Positions 1-11,000 of a DNA stretch of 64,000 bases are shown here, piece after piece. The notes under the pieces are model-generated. The model was given only the letters and a program-made list of their open reading frames with translations, was not told the DNA's origin and ran no database searches. Within the stretch, counting starts at the first letter, position 1, and each line of letters begins with the position of its first letter. The translations under genes and the position numbers were made by a program. This DNA comes from Paenibacillus taiwanensis DSM 18679. Lineage in GTDB: Bacteria > Bacillota > Bacilli > Paenibacillales > Paenibacillaceae. The stretch is from NCBI RefSeq assembly GCF_000425125.1, contig NZ_KE384306.1, positions 211,705 to 275,704 of the forward strand. Direction: 5' to 3'.

Positions 1-1
1 G

Positions 2-2653
2 CTTGCGCATTTGGAACGCAGCTTTGAACGCCGTAAGCCGTGGCAAGGGGCGGCATCCGCAGCATCCCAACCCGATGAACAAGAAGCGATATCGGTTCAT
101 GCGGCCGTAAACCGTCGCACGGAAGTTGAAGCAGTGGCGCGGGACATGCTGCGTCGTGTTCGCAGCGGCGAAACCAGATGGCGGGATATAGCGGTCATGG
201 TGCGTAGTATTGGGGACTATGCTGAACTGATCCAGACTGTTTTTACGGATGCGGACATTCCTTTCTTTATGGATCAAAAGCGTGGTGTGTTGCATCATCC
301 GTTCGTGGAGATGACTCGAGCTGCACTTGATATTATGCTTGGCTATTGGCGTGCAGATGCTGTGTTTCGATTTGTAAAGACAGAGTTTATCCTTCCGGAG
401 GATGGCTCCATTACTAGAGCCAATCTGGATCGATTTGAGAATTATGTACTGGCGACTGGTATTGAAGGATCACGTTGGACAAATGGCCGACCGTGGCCCG
501 CGGTTCCTTCTCTGTCTTTGGAAGAACACGTGGACATGCTTGATGCATCCGCAACACAGGCTCCGGCTTGGGTGGAGCAGTGTCGGCAATTGATCGCTGA
601 GCCGATTGCTGACCTACAGCAAACGCTGGCTCGCGCGCAGCATGTGCGCGGCATGTGCGAGGGCTTATATCAGTTCTGGATGAAATTGCACGTTCCGCAG
701 CAACTGGAACGTATGAGCACAGAAGCGCTGCTAAACGGCGACGTGCAGCGCTCACGCGAGCATCGCCAAATGTGGGGGGCGATATTGGATATTCTGGATC
801 AGATGGTGGAGATGGTCGGGGATGAAAAGATGACGATCGAAAGCTTCGCGGGGATGCTGGAGACCGGATTCGAGAGCGTGAAGCTTGCACTTGTGCCACC
901 GGCACTTGATCAAGTGCTGATAGCAACGATGGATCGTACGAGATCCGGTCAGATTCATCATCTGTATATGTTAGGTGTTAATGATGGTGTTATTCCGGCT
1001 CGCCCACTCGAAGAAGGCGTATTGACAGAACATGAGCGTGACGTATTACTGGACATGGGAATGGAACTAGCTCCTGGCATACGCCGCAAGCTGCTTGACG
1101 AGCGATTTCTGATCTATAATGCGTTGTCTGCACCTTGCCGAAGTTTGTGGGTGAGTTACGCACTTGCTGATGAGGAGGGCAAATCGCTTATCCCGTCAGA
1201 AGTGATCCGCATGTTACGGACGATGTTTCCGCATGTACAAGAGCAACTACTACTGACTGAGCCTAACGAATTTATGTCAGAGTTAGAGCAATTAGCCTAT
1301 ATATCACATCCGGAAACTGCCCTACGGCATTTGATAGCTCAGTTGCGTGAATGGAGGCGCGGGCGAGAGGTTGCGCCTGTCTGGTGGGAAGTTTATCGTT
1401 GGTTTCAATCTCATCCTAACTGGCATGACCGGCTAAGTACGCTCGTGGGCTCGCTTGTGTACCGAAATCAGGTGCAGCCTTTAGAACCATCAACCAGTCG
1501 GATGCTGTATGGCAAGAAGCTGCGGACGAGCGTGTCACGTATGGAACGTTTTGTGGCTTGTCCATTTTCCCACTTTGCTTCGCACGGGTTGAAGCTAAAG
1601 GAGCGGCAGTTATATCGTTTAGAGGCGCCTGATATAGGTCAATTGTTCCATGCGGCACTAAGCCGTTTTGCAACCGACTTAAAGTCAGAGGGACGTACTT
1701 GGGCGGCGTTAACACCTGCTGAGTGTCGGGCTGAGGCAGATCGTATCGTAGACATACTGGCACCACGCCTGCAAGGGGAAATTCTGCTCAGCACGAAGCG
1801 TTATCAGCATATTTCTCGTAAACTAAAGCAGATTGTTAGTCGGGCCGCATCCGTAATTGGCGAACACTCCAAGCGCGGAGAATTTGAACCATTGGCGCTG
1901 GAAATGGACTTCGGCCCTGATAAGCCGCTGCCCCCGCTTCATTTTACGTTAGCAAACGGTTGTACGATGGAGGTTGTCGGTCGAATTGACCGTGTGGACT
2001 GTGCCGATAGTGAGAAGGGGATCTTATTGCGCCTAGTAGATTATAAGTCTAGTGCGACAGATCTCAAGCTGCATGAGGTGTATTATGGACTGTCTCTGCA
2101 AATGCTGACTTACTTGGATGTGCTGCTCACAAACGCCGAAGAATGGATCGGGCAGACCGCACTTCCGGCAGGAGCGTTATATTTTCATGTGCATAATCCT
2201 TTGCTTGTATCATCCAATGGTATGGACGAAGAGCAAGCGCATGAACAACTGCTGAAGAAGTTCAAGCTTAAAGGTCTTGTGCTGGCCGAGCGCGAGGTTG
2301 TATCCAAGATGGATGCTTCGTTAGAGAAGGGGTATTCGGATGTAATTCCGGTAGCCGTCAAGCAGGACGGCTCCTTTTATAGCAATGCAAGCGTTGCGAC
2401 GACAGAGCAGTGGGATTTGCTTCGTCATACGGCACGCAACGTCATTCAGCGTATCGGTACGCAAATTACCGAAGGTGATGTGCAGATCGAGCCTTATCGG
2501 ATGGGTACACATAAAGCGTGTGATTTTTGTGACTTTAAGCCCGTATGCCAATTCGATGAATTGGTAGAAGGGAATCAATATAATCAGCTTCCGAGGTTAA
2601 GTAAGGAAGAGGCGTGGATCAAACTGCAGGAAGGAGGAAGGGAACATGAGTGA
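2..2653 (+). CDS. addB: ATP-dependent nuclease subunit B, C-terminal part (5' end outside window)
   Basis: The frame is open to the left edge, so about 883 C-terminal residues of a protein that is usually about 1160 residues are visible. AddB pairs with AddA to unwind and resect double-strand ends and to load RecA at Chi-type sites. The nuclease core is intact: a GRIDRVD stretch, the LVDYKSS motif and a QMLTYLD helix follow one another in the last third. Four cysteines that hold the family's Fe-S cluster are present, one in FVACPF about 517 residues into the visible part and three in the closing CDFCDFKPVC. The stop overlaps the addA start by 8 bp, which suggests translational coupling. The missing N-terminus should hold the helicase-like Walker motif. 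Confidence 0.96.
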   Translation, partial: LAHLERSFERRKPWQGAASAASQPDEQEAISVHAAVNRRTEVEAVARDMLRRVRSGETRWRDIAVMVRSIGDYAELIQTVFTDADIPFFMDQKRGVLHHPFVEMTRAALDIMLGYWRADAVFRFVKTEFILPEDGSITRANLDRFENYVLATGIEGSRWTNGRPWPAVPSLSLEEHVDMLDASATQAPAWVEQCRQLIAEPIADLQQTLARAQHVRGMCEGLYQFWMKLHVPQQLERMSTEALLNGDVQRSREHRQMWGAILDILDQMVEMVGDEKMTIESFAGMLETGFESVKLALVPPALDQVLIATMDRTRSGQIHHLYMLGVNDGVIPARPLEEGVLTEHERDVLLDMGMELAPGIRRKLLDERFLIYNALSAPCRSLWVSYALADEEGKSLIPSEVIRMLRTMFPHVQEQLLLTEPNEFMSELEQLAYISHPETALRHLIAQLREWRRGREVAPVWWEVYRWFQSHPNWHDRLSTLVGSLVYRNQVQPLEPSTSRMLYGKKLRTSVSRMERFVACPFSHFASHGLKLKERQLYRLEAPDIGQLFHAALSRFATDLKSEGRTWAALTPAECRAEADRIVDILAPRLQGEILLSTKRYQHISRKLKQIVSRAASVIGEHSKRGEFEPLALEMDFGPDKPLPPLHFTLANGCTMEVVGRIDRVDCADSEKGILLRLVDYKSSATDLKLHEVYYGLSLQMLTYLDVLLTNAEEWIGQTALPAGALYFHVHNPLLVSSNGMDEEQAHEQLLKKFKLKGLVLAEREVVSKMDASLEKGYSDVIPVAVKQDGSFYSNASVATTEQWDLLRHTARNVIQRIGTQITEGDVQIEPYRMGTHKACDFCDFKPVCQFDELVEGNQYNQLPRLSKEEAWIKLQEGGREHE

Positions 2654-5600
2654 TACAGATAAACAAGGGCATGCAGCTTTGTCAAGTGATCGCTTGGATG
2701 ATGCAGCAGCACAAGGCGGCAATCCGGTCGGAACTGCGCAGGAGTTGATCATTCCGGAGGTGGAATTTCCTGATCATGCCGTCCATCAACCAGTTGACGA
2801 GCAAATAGCGGTCAGCCTTCCTCCTAAGCCGATTGGCTCCAAATGGACGGATGAACAGTGGCGTGCTGTCGTTGACGGGGGTCGCCATATTCTCGTAGCA
2901 GCTGCGGCAGGTTCAGGTAAGACAGCAGTGCTTGTAGAGCGTATTATTCGTAAAATTAGCAATGAGAGCAACCCAGTACATGTCGATCAGCTGTTGGTGG
3001 CAACATTCACCAAGGCGGCTGCGGCGGAGATGAGGGAACGTATTCGTCTTGCGCTCGAAGGGGCGCTGGAGCTAAATCCCGAATCAGAGCATTTGCAAAG
3101 GCAGCTAGCGCTATTGAACCGTGCTGCGATTACAACGCTGCACTCCTTCTGTCTGGAAGTGATTCAACGGTACTTCCAAACGATAGGTTTGGACCCTGCT
3201 TTTCGTGTCGCGAACGCTACCGAAACGGAAGTGATACGTCAAGATGTGCTGCAAGATTTGTTTGAAGAACTGTATGCAGATGAAGATGAATGGTTCCGCA
3301 AATTTGTGGATTGGTTTAGTGGAGAACGAAACGATGAAGCAGCTTTCCGCTTGATTCAGCGACTGTATGACTTTTCACGCAGTCATCCTTGGCCGAATGA
3401 ATGGATTAGCGATATGGTGTCTTCCTTTAATGCGACGTCAGTAGAACAATTATCGCATACACCGTGGGCGGAAAGTGTAATGAAGGACACAAGGCTAGGT
3501 TTGAATGCAGTTGTAGAACTGCTTCGTCAAGCCTTGCAGCTGACGACAGCGCCTGGCGGACCAGAACCTTATCAAGCGGCGTTGCAGCCTGAATTACAGG
3601 CTGCTCGCACCATAATGGAAGCTGCTGAACGTCTTCCTTGGCACGAGATGAGCAGCAGTATAGAGCAGCTTGAATTCGGCAGATTGGCGGCCTGTCGTGG
3701 AGATAAGTATGACAAATCGTTGCAGGAACAGACGAAGCGGCTTCGCGATCAGGCAAAAGCACGATACCAGCAGCTTCGTGAGGAATTGTATAGGCGAACG
3801 CCGACTCAATTTCTTCATGAGCTGCATGATATGGCTCCACTGATGGACAAGATGGCTAGTGTCGTTCAGGCATTTGGCGAACGTTACGAGCTTGCTAAGC
3901 GGGCTAAAGGGCTGCTTGATTTTTCTGACTTGGAGCACTATTGCTTACGAATTTTACGTACCAAGGATTCAACGGCAGCTCATACGTATCCTTCTGATGC
4001 GGCAGTGCAGTACCGGGATCAGTTTGTAGAAATTTTGTTGGATGAATATCAAGATACGAACATGGTTCAGGAAGCGATCGTTAACTTGATTACACGTGAA
4101 GGTGTAGGAAATCGATTTATGGTTGGGGATGTTAAGCAAAGTATTTATCGATTCCGGCTTGCGGAGCCAGGGTTGTTCTTGTCCAAATATGAATTGTATC
4201 GTCCAGGGGATGAAGGTGAAGGTGCGCGGATCGATCTGGCGCGCAATTTCAGAAGTCGCAAACAGGTGGTAGATGCCGTTAACATGCTGTTCAAACAGGT
4301 GATGAACAAGCAGGTGGCAGAGCTTGAGTATGATCAAGCCGCTGAATTACAATTTGGCGCAGCCTATTATCCAGAAGTGTCTGCGAGCGCAGGACAATCA
4401 CAAAGCGTAGCAGCCGAGCTGCTGCTAATTGAGAAGGGCAGTCGGGTAGAAGCTGTTCATGATGAGGATGACGATGCGGCAATTGAAGAGTTGACTGGTG
4501 ATCATTCGACAGGTCCAACTATAGACGCCGCTGAACTGGAAACGGCGCGCTTAGAAGCACGTGCAATTGCGGCGCGAATTCGTCGGCTGTTAGGTGATGA
4601 GGGCGAGTCGCCTTATCTTATCTTTGACGGCAAACAGCAGCGGATGCGTCCAGTCACTTACCGGGATATCGTCATCTTGTTAAGGGCTACATCCGCTTGG
4701 GCGCCTCTTATGGTAGAAGAACTACGCCTTGAAGGAATTCCGGCGTATGCAGAATTTAGTACAGGCTATTTTCAGGCAACTGAAGTTGAAGTGATGGTGT
4801 CATTGCTTCGTGTAATTGACAACCCTTATCAAGATATTCCGCTTGCTGGTGTGCTTCGTTCTCCCATCGTTGGCCTGAGCGCAGAAGAATTGGCTCAGGT
4901 ACGTCTGTATGGATCAAATATGCCTTATGCGGACGCACTCCAGTTGGCTGCTGAGGAGCCAAATGAGACTATGGCTGCTGATTACTCACCTCCACAAGAC
5001 GAAACAGGTCATACGCGGGGGCAGCCACATCTTAGTGACGGCACTAGAACTCGAATTCGCTCCTTCTTGCAGCAGTTGGATAACTGGCGGAATGAATCGC
5101 GTCAAGGCTCATTGTCAGAGTTGATTTGGCGAATTTACCGCGAGACAGGCTATTTTGAGTGGATTGGCGGGTTGGCTGGTGGTACGCAGAGACAAGCTAA
5201 TTTGCGTGCTTTATATGATCGGGCACGACAATATGAGGCTTCATCTGTAAGAGGGCTGTTTCGTTTTTTGCGCTTCATCGACCGGATGCGCGGCACGGGT
5301 GGTGATCTTGGCACAGCGAGAGCGTTAGGCGAGCAGGAGGATGTTGTTCGTTTGATGACTATCCATAAAAGTAAGGGGCTGGAATTCCCTGTCGTATTTG
5401 TAGCGGGGCTTGCCAAAATGTTTAACCAACAGGATTTGAATGCTTCCTTCTTGATGCACAAGCAGCTTGGCTTTGGACCGAAGTACGTGGATGAGGCGAC
5501 ACGAGTTACTTATCCTACACTGGCTAATTTGGCCATACGCAGACAGATGAAGCTAGAATTGCTTGCGGAGGAGCAGCGTGTCCTTTATGTGGCTTTAACG

Positions 5601-6830
5601 AGACCTAAAGAGAAGCTGATACTTGTGGGTACGGTTAGTGATGCCGCAAAAGATATACGCCAGTGGGGAGAAGCGCTTGATATTGATGAGATGCTGCTGC
5701 CAGATTATATGATTGCACGAGCCAGATCCTACTTGGATTGGATTGGTCCAGCGATTATTCGACATGCTGCGGCAGCAGATTGGCGCAACTATGCTGGACT
5801 TCCGAATCGGAACGGTGAATGTATGCTGGAAGAGACGGCACAATGGAAATTGTCTATCGTCTCAGCTTCTGTGCTGGCTCTACAGCTTGATTCCGGCGCC
5901 GAGGATACGCTGCCGCAAGCAATGACGGAGCAATTGCAGCGACTCGTGCAGTTGGATGAGTGGGCGGAAGCCGAGGACCCATCCAACCCATCATACCGGC
6001 CTTTCATAGAGGAGCGCTTAGGGTGGCGCAACCCTTATCGTATTGCGGAGCTGTTACCTGCTAAAACGTCAGTTACCGAAATGAAGCGTCTGTTTACACA
6101 AGAGGACTGGGCAGAATCCTCATGGATACAGGCTGCCGGTGAAGACGAACAGGATGATAAAGATACAATGGCCGGATATACGCTGCATTTAAGGCGGCCG
6201 CGCTTTATGGAGAAGATGCGGCTTACGGCTGCGGAGAGAGGGACGGCGTATCATTTCTTGATGCAGCATTTGCCACTGGACCTTCAAGCAGGGATGACAA
6301 CAGATATTGTAAAGGCGACAATTGCGGGCATGGTGGATCGAGACTTGATGTCACAACCACAAGCAGATGCGATAGATGCCGATGCAGTACAAGCCTTCTT
6401 TGAGCATGATATGGGTCGCAAATTGCTGGATAGTAAGCTGGTTTATCGTGAAATGCCGTTCAGTTACGGGTTGACGGCAACGGAGGCCTACGCAATTGAG
6501 ATGAACCAGGTAGAAACAGATATCGGTGAAAAACTTCGTTTTGTTGCGACGTCTACCTTTGCCGCACGTGATGATGCAGGCTTGCTAGATGATGAGACCG
6601 TTCTGGTACAAGGTGTCATTGATTGCTTGTTTGAGCATGAAGGAAAGCTTATTTTACTAGATTACAAGACAGATCGTGTGCGTGCTGCAAGTGGGGGAGT
6701 TCAAGCTTTGGTTGACCATTATCGCTTCCAACTTGGTCTGTATGCACGGGCAATTGAGAAGATATGGAAACGTTCGGTGGATATACAGGTGCTTTACTTT
6801 TTTGATACCAAAGAAGCACACATCCTTTAA
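2646..6830 (+). CDS. addA: ATP-dependent helicase/nuclease subunit A
   Basis: UvrD-like helicase fused to a RecB-type nuclease, the motor of the AddAB end-processing complex. Walker A (AAAGSGKT) is at residues 86-93. LLDEYQDTN, VGDVKQSIYRFR, NFRSR, TIHKSKGLEFPVV and ALTRPKEKL are helicase motifs in the usual order. Near the C-terminus, GVIDCLFEHEGKLILLDYKTDR and YRFQLGLYARA form the nuclease. At 1394 residues it is longer than the Bacillus protein (about 1230). About 60 extra residues precede the first conserved block, and an acidic linker lies around residues 595-635. The start is supported by a strong GGAAGGAGG site inside the end of addB, so the N-terminal extension looks real. Confidence 0.97.
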   Translation: MSDTDKQGHAALSSDRLDDAAAQGGNPVGTAQELIIPEVEFPDHAVHQPVDEQIAVSLPPKPIGSKWTDEQWRAVVDGGRHILVAAAAGSGKTAVLVERIIRKISNESNPVHVDQLLVATFTKAAAAEMRERIRLALEGALELNPESEHLQRQLALLNRAAITTLHSFCLEVIQRYFQTIGLDPAFRVANATETEVIRQDVLQDLFEELYADEDEWFRKFVDWFSGERNDEAAFRLIQRLYDFSRSHPWPNEWISDMVSSFNATSVEQLSHTPWAESVMKDTRLGLNAVVELLRQALQLTTAPGGPEPYQAALQPELQAARTIMEAAERLPWHEMSSSIEQLEFGRLAACRGDKYDKSLQEQTKRLRDQAKARYQQLREELYRRTPTQFLHELHDMAPLMDKMASVVQAFGERYELAKRAKGLLDFSDLEHYCLRILRTKDSTAAHTYPSDAAVQYRDQFVEILLDEYQDTNMVQEAIVNLITREGVGNRFMVGDVKQSIYRFRLAEPGLFLSKYELYRPGDEGEGARIDLARNFRSRKQVVDAVNMLFKQVMNKQVAELEYDQAAELQFGAAYYPEVSASAGQSQSVAAELLLIEKGSRVEAVHDEDDDAAIEELTGDHSTGPTIDAAELETARLEARAIAARIRRLLGDEGESPYLIFDGKQQRMRPVTYRDIVILLRATSAWAPLMVEELRLEGIPAYAEFSTGYFQATEVEVMVSLLRVIDNPYQDIPLAGVLRSPIVGLSAEELAQVRLYGSNMPYADALQLAAEEPNETMAADYSPPQDETGHTRGQPHLSDGTRTRIRSFLQQLDNWRNESRQGSLSELIWRIYRETGYFEWIGGLAGGTQRQANLRALYDRARQYEASSVRGLFRFLRFIDRMRGTGGDLGTARALGEQEDVVRLMTIHKSKGLEFPVVFVAGLAKMFNQQDLNASFLMHKQLGFGPKYVDEATRVTYPTLANLAIRRQMKLELLAEEQRVLYVALTRPKEKLILVGTVSDAAKDIRQWGEALDIDEMLLPDYMIARARSYLDWIGPAIIRHAAAADWRNYAGLPNRNGECMLEETAQWKLSIVSASVLALQLDSGAEDTLPQAMTEQLQRLVQLDEWAEAEDPSNPSYRPFIEERLGWRNPYRIAELLPAKTSVTEMKRLFTQEDWAESSWIQAAGEDEQDDKDTMAGYTLHLRRPRFMEKMRLTAAERGTAYHFLMQHLPLDLQAGMTTDIVKATIAGMVDRDLMSQPQADAIDADAVQAFFEHDMGRKLLDSKLVYREMPFSYGLTATEAYAIEMNQVETDIGEKLRFVATSTFAARDDAGLLDDETVLVQGVIDCLFEHEGKLILLDYKTDRVRAASGGVQALVDHYRFQLGLYARAIEKIWKRSVDIQVLYFFDTKEAHIL

Positions 6831-6862
6831 CAAAGAACATAACAGAAAGGAGGCAAGCAAAC

Positions 6863-8065
6863 ATGCGGATATTGCATACGGCAGATTGGCACTTCGGTCG
6901 AACCCTTGAAGGGAGAAGCCGTCTGGAAGAGCAGGCAGCATTTGTAGACGAACTGGTTGCCTTGGCAGATGAAGAGAAAGTAGACCTCATTTTACTGGCG
7001 GGGGACGTATACGATTCGGTTAACCCGCCTGCTGCCGCCGAGCTATTGTTTTATGAAGCAATTGAAAGACTGTCTAAGCGGGGCTCACGTCCGATTGTTA
7101 TTATATCAGGCAATCATGACCACCCGGAGAGACTGGCAGCATCTGCACCGCTGCTGCGGCATCAAGGCATTCTAATTGTTGGGCAACCAACGGAGCAGCC
7201 TTTAGTGGTGCCGATAGAACGAACGGATGAGCAGGCGGTAATCGCGGCGTTGTCTTATCCATCAGAATCAAGACTGAAGCAGCTGTTGTCGGTGGACAAC
7301 GATGAAGAGTCCCTTCGATCGGCATATAGTGCCAGAGTAGGTCAGTTGCTCGCCAAGCAGGCACAAGCCTATCGTAAGGATCATGTAAATTTGATGATGA
7401 GTCATCTGTATGTACTTGGCGGCAAAGAGAGTGAATCTGAACGTCCCATTCAGGTTGGCGGAGCTTACACGGTTGATCCCAGTGCTTTTGACGTATGTGG
7501 GGAATCAGGCTGTAAAGCCCAATACGTTGCTTTGGGGCATCTTCATCGACCGCAGCGCGTAAAAGGACCTGGTGTTATCCGATACAGCGGGTCACCGATA
7601 GGGTACAGCTTCTCAGAGGCAGGACAGACCAAGTCGGTAACGATTGTGGATATTAGCCCGGGAACTACGACTGTCGAGCCTGTAGAGCATTATTTGAGCG
7701 CAGGAAAACCGTTAGCTAGTTGGCAGGTTAAAGGTGGCTACAGCGAGTTATGCGCTTGGTTGGAAGAGGGGCGAGATCGTCATGCATGGCTGGATGTGAA
7801 TTTACATTTGCAGGAAGCGCTGACGATGGAACAGATTCAGCATATTCGCAAAGCACATGCTGGTATTGTTCATATTCGCCCGGTATACCCCGAAATGCAA
7901 GAGATTCAGGCTGAGGCAGGACGACGCAGCGACTTGCCGGTACAAGAGTTGTTTTGTCGTTTTTACGAACGTCAGACAGGCGGAGCAGTGCCTGATGATG
8001 CACTTATTAAGCTATTCCTAGAGCTTGTAGGTGAAAGAGAACATGCGGAGGAGGTAGACGCATGA
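6863..8065 (+). CDS. sbcD: Exonuclease subunit SbcD (Mre11 family)
   Basis: Metallophosphoesterase nuclease of the SbcCD (Mre11-Rad50) complex, which opens hairpins and trims protein-blocked DNA ends. The metal-binding signatures are visible: DWH at residues 8-10, GDVYD at 47-51, GNHDH at 83-87, then MMSHLY and ALGHLH. The 400-residue length is normal. A good AGAAAGGAGG site precedes the ATG. The gene lies 32 bp after addA and shares an ATGA overlap with sbcC, so all four repair genes are probably one transcript. Confidence 0.96.
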   Translation: MRILHTADWHFGRTLEGRSRLEEQAAFVDELVALADEEKVDLILLAGDVYDSVNPPAAAELLFYEAIERLSKRGSRPIVIISGNHDHPERLAASAPLLRHQGILIVGQPTEQPLVVPIERTDEQAVIAALSYPSESRLKQLLSVDNDEESLRSAYSARVGQLLAKQAQAYRKDHVNLMMSHLYVLGGKESESERPIQVGGAYTVDPSAFDVCGESGCKAQYVALGHLHRPQRVKGPGVIRYSGSPIGYSFSEAGQTKSVTIVDISPGTTTVEPVEHYLSAGKPLASWQVKGGYSELCAWLEEGRDRHAWLDVNLHLQEALTMEQIQHIRKAHAGIVHIRPVYPEMQEIQAEAGRRSDLPVQELFCRFYERQTGGAVPDDALIKLFLELVGEREHAEEVDA

Positions 8066-11000
8066 GGCCGATAGAACTGTCACTGGCAGGACTTCAAAGT
8101 TATCGGGAAGAACAACGAATCGATTTTCGAACGTTATGTGAAAATGGGATTTTTGGTATATTTGGTCCTACAGGCAGTGGGAAATCGACCATTTTAGATG
8201 CCATTACATTAGCGCTGTATGGCAAGGTGGAGCGGGCAACAAACGGAACGCAGGGCATTATGAATCAGGCGGAGGACCAGCTGTCTGTATCGTTTACGTT
8301 TCAATTAAACGGTGTCCAGGGTTCACATATGTTTCGTGTAGAGCGCCGGTTCAAGCGGACAGGTGAGGCTACGGTCAGCAATACAGTAAGTCGATTCATT
8401 GAGATCACGTCTAGTTCTGAAACGGTACTAGCAGACAAGCTTGCAGACGTGACACGGATGGTAGAACACCATATCGGTTTAAAAATGGATGACTTTACTC
8501 GTGCAGTCGTATTGCCGCAAGGGAAGTTTGCAGAATTTCTTTCGTTAAAAGGCAGTGATCGCCGTCAAATGTTGCAGCGTCTGTTTTCACTTGAACAGTA
8601 TGGTGATGAACTGACAAGCAAGCTGTCTCGTCGATTGAAAGCAACGGAGGCAGAAGTAAGCGCTTGTGCAGCAGAACAGCAGGGCTTGGGGGATGCGTCC
8701 GCAGAGGCGCTAGCTGCTGTAGAGTCTGAGCTGACAGCAGCTACGGCGATTGCTGAAGCGGCGCGTGCTGCTAAAGAGGCCGCTGCTTTACAGTATCAAC
8801 AGTTCGCTGAGCAAAGGGATCGTCAGGCAGATCGCGTCAGCATTGCAAGTCAACTGGCTCAATTGGAGCAGCAAGCAGACGTCATAACGACTGTTGAATT
8901 ACAAATTAAAAGAGCAGCGGAAGCTGAACTGCTGGCGCCATATACCCAAGAAGCAGGGCAGTCGCAGCTCCAATTGCTACAGGATGAGGCCAAACTTAAA
9001 CAAACGGAGTTTGGTGCTGTAGCAAGAGAAGAGGACCGCAGGGCAGCAGAGCATGCTGCAAACGAGGCGTTGCATGCAAAAGAGCAGCAAGAACCTGTAT
9101 TGCTTCATCGTATCGAGCAGTTAAAGCAGGCGGCGGAATGGCATGAGGAATTTGTGCGCCTGCGTCAAGATGCTGATCGAACACGACTTGTGCTGACACA
9201 GGCGACGGAGACGAGTAAGCAGTCGGGTGCTGAAATCGAACGCTTTACACAGCTTATTGATAAGGCGGGCATCCGCCAAACTGAATTGAAGCAACAATTA
9301 AAGACGCTTGAGCGGCCATTGGCTGAACGAGAAGCATTTCAGTCTGCGTGGCTTTCAAAGGAGCGCTTGGACGAGTTGCAAGCTCGAATTGTTCAGCTAG
9401 AAGCGCATGCTGATCAGCAGGCTAACGTAGTAAATACTATTGAGCAGGACCTTGGGCATGAAATTCAGAACGTTGTAGAACAGAGTCACCACATGCCAGC
9501 GTGGCTTCAATCCATGCTTTGGTTACAACAGCAATGGCACGAGAACGATAAGAGACTGCTGCTGCTGACAGATCATTTGAATCATCTGTCTGCTTGGGCA
9601 GCGCAGCATGTACAGTCCAGCACGAGAAATTTGTTGGCTGCTGAGCTTGCGGGCAGCTTAATTACTGGCGAACCTTGTCCTGTATGTGGATCAGTGGATC
9701 ATCCATCTGATCGAGCACATAAAGTTCCTGCTGCTGACATGGAGAGCTATCGTCGTCAGCGTACCACTGGTGAGCAGTTGCTTGAGCAGTGTCAGCAACT
9801 CCGTGAACAGGTCAAATTACTATTATCCGAATCTACGGCCGCGTCTGAGCGTTGCATTTCCCTACGTCAAGAGTTGCGAGAGCGGTTGGCGAATGTAGGT
9901 ACGAGAAGTGCGTCGCTGCTTGGGGGCAAGCTGGCTGAACAGGTGGCTGCAGGACTGGAGCACAGCTATAACGAGGACGCAGGAATTGCCGGAGGGATGG
10001 ACGATATATCCCGCATACATCCCGATACAGCTGTTGCATTGGATACAGTTAAACGAGTCTGCTCCAATGAGGAATCAGAATGGACGGACGAGGGGACAAC
10101 AGTTGCTGCTAGTTGGCAACGATATGAGAAAATGATTGAGCGGTATGAAGTGATCCGGTTACTTCATGAGCAATTCACAAGTAATTTGGAATCGGCCGTT
10201 ACGATGAAAGACTCACTCATTCGTCAATTTGATGCACATTTGTGGCAGTTACAGCAATTCGCCTCGAAAAGAGATGCTGCACGGGCTGTACACGCAGAGA
10301 CGAAGGGGCAGTTGTCAGTCCTACTTTCACGACTATCTGATTTAAAAGGGGTACACGCGGAGCATTACGTGCAATGGCCGTATGAACAGATGGATGAATT
10401 GCGTGCTCAATGGCTGCTCCGTGATCAGGAGGCGGAAGATTGTCGTCAGCGTATTGAGCGCAGTGTAACTTATCTGGAAGAGACGCAGACTCAATATCGT
10501 GCATGTGATCTTAAACATCGCCAAGCAGAGATGCAAGTGATTCAAAGTAAGGCAGAGCTTCAAAGTGTGCTCAGAATAATGGAAGATCTTGAAAAACGTC
10601 TGGAGCCGTGGCTCGTGCCCGAGCCAATAGCAGACCAGATATTACAAGCAGAGCGTCGCTTAGCTAGCGTCCGTGCTAATGCAGTACAGCTTACAGCTGC
10701 CGTTGAAGTGGCTCGGTTGGCCGAGGTTAACACGAAGGAGCAGCTTGCACTTGCGAGACAAGCGTATCAATCGGCTGTGGAACGTGCGGAGCAAGCGTCA
10801 GCCAAGTTGAAGCTGCAATTAGGCAAGACAGGTTTTAGTACGGCTGACGAAGCAGAAGCTTCACTGCTGCCTGTCCAACAGAGAGATGAGTTGCAGCAGC
10901 AGGTGAAACAGTATCATGAACGATGTCAAGATCTGTCGAACCAGTTGCGCAGACTCGACGAGCGATTGCAGGGCAAACAAATCAGCGAGGCTGACTGGCA

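Noticed and set aside
414-926. 170-codon minus-strand frame inside addB
   Set aside because: It lies fully antisense to a well-conserved gene, has no ribosome binding site and its product is low-complexity Arg/Ser/Pro.
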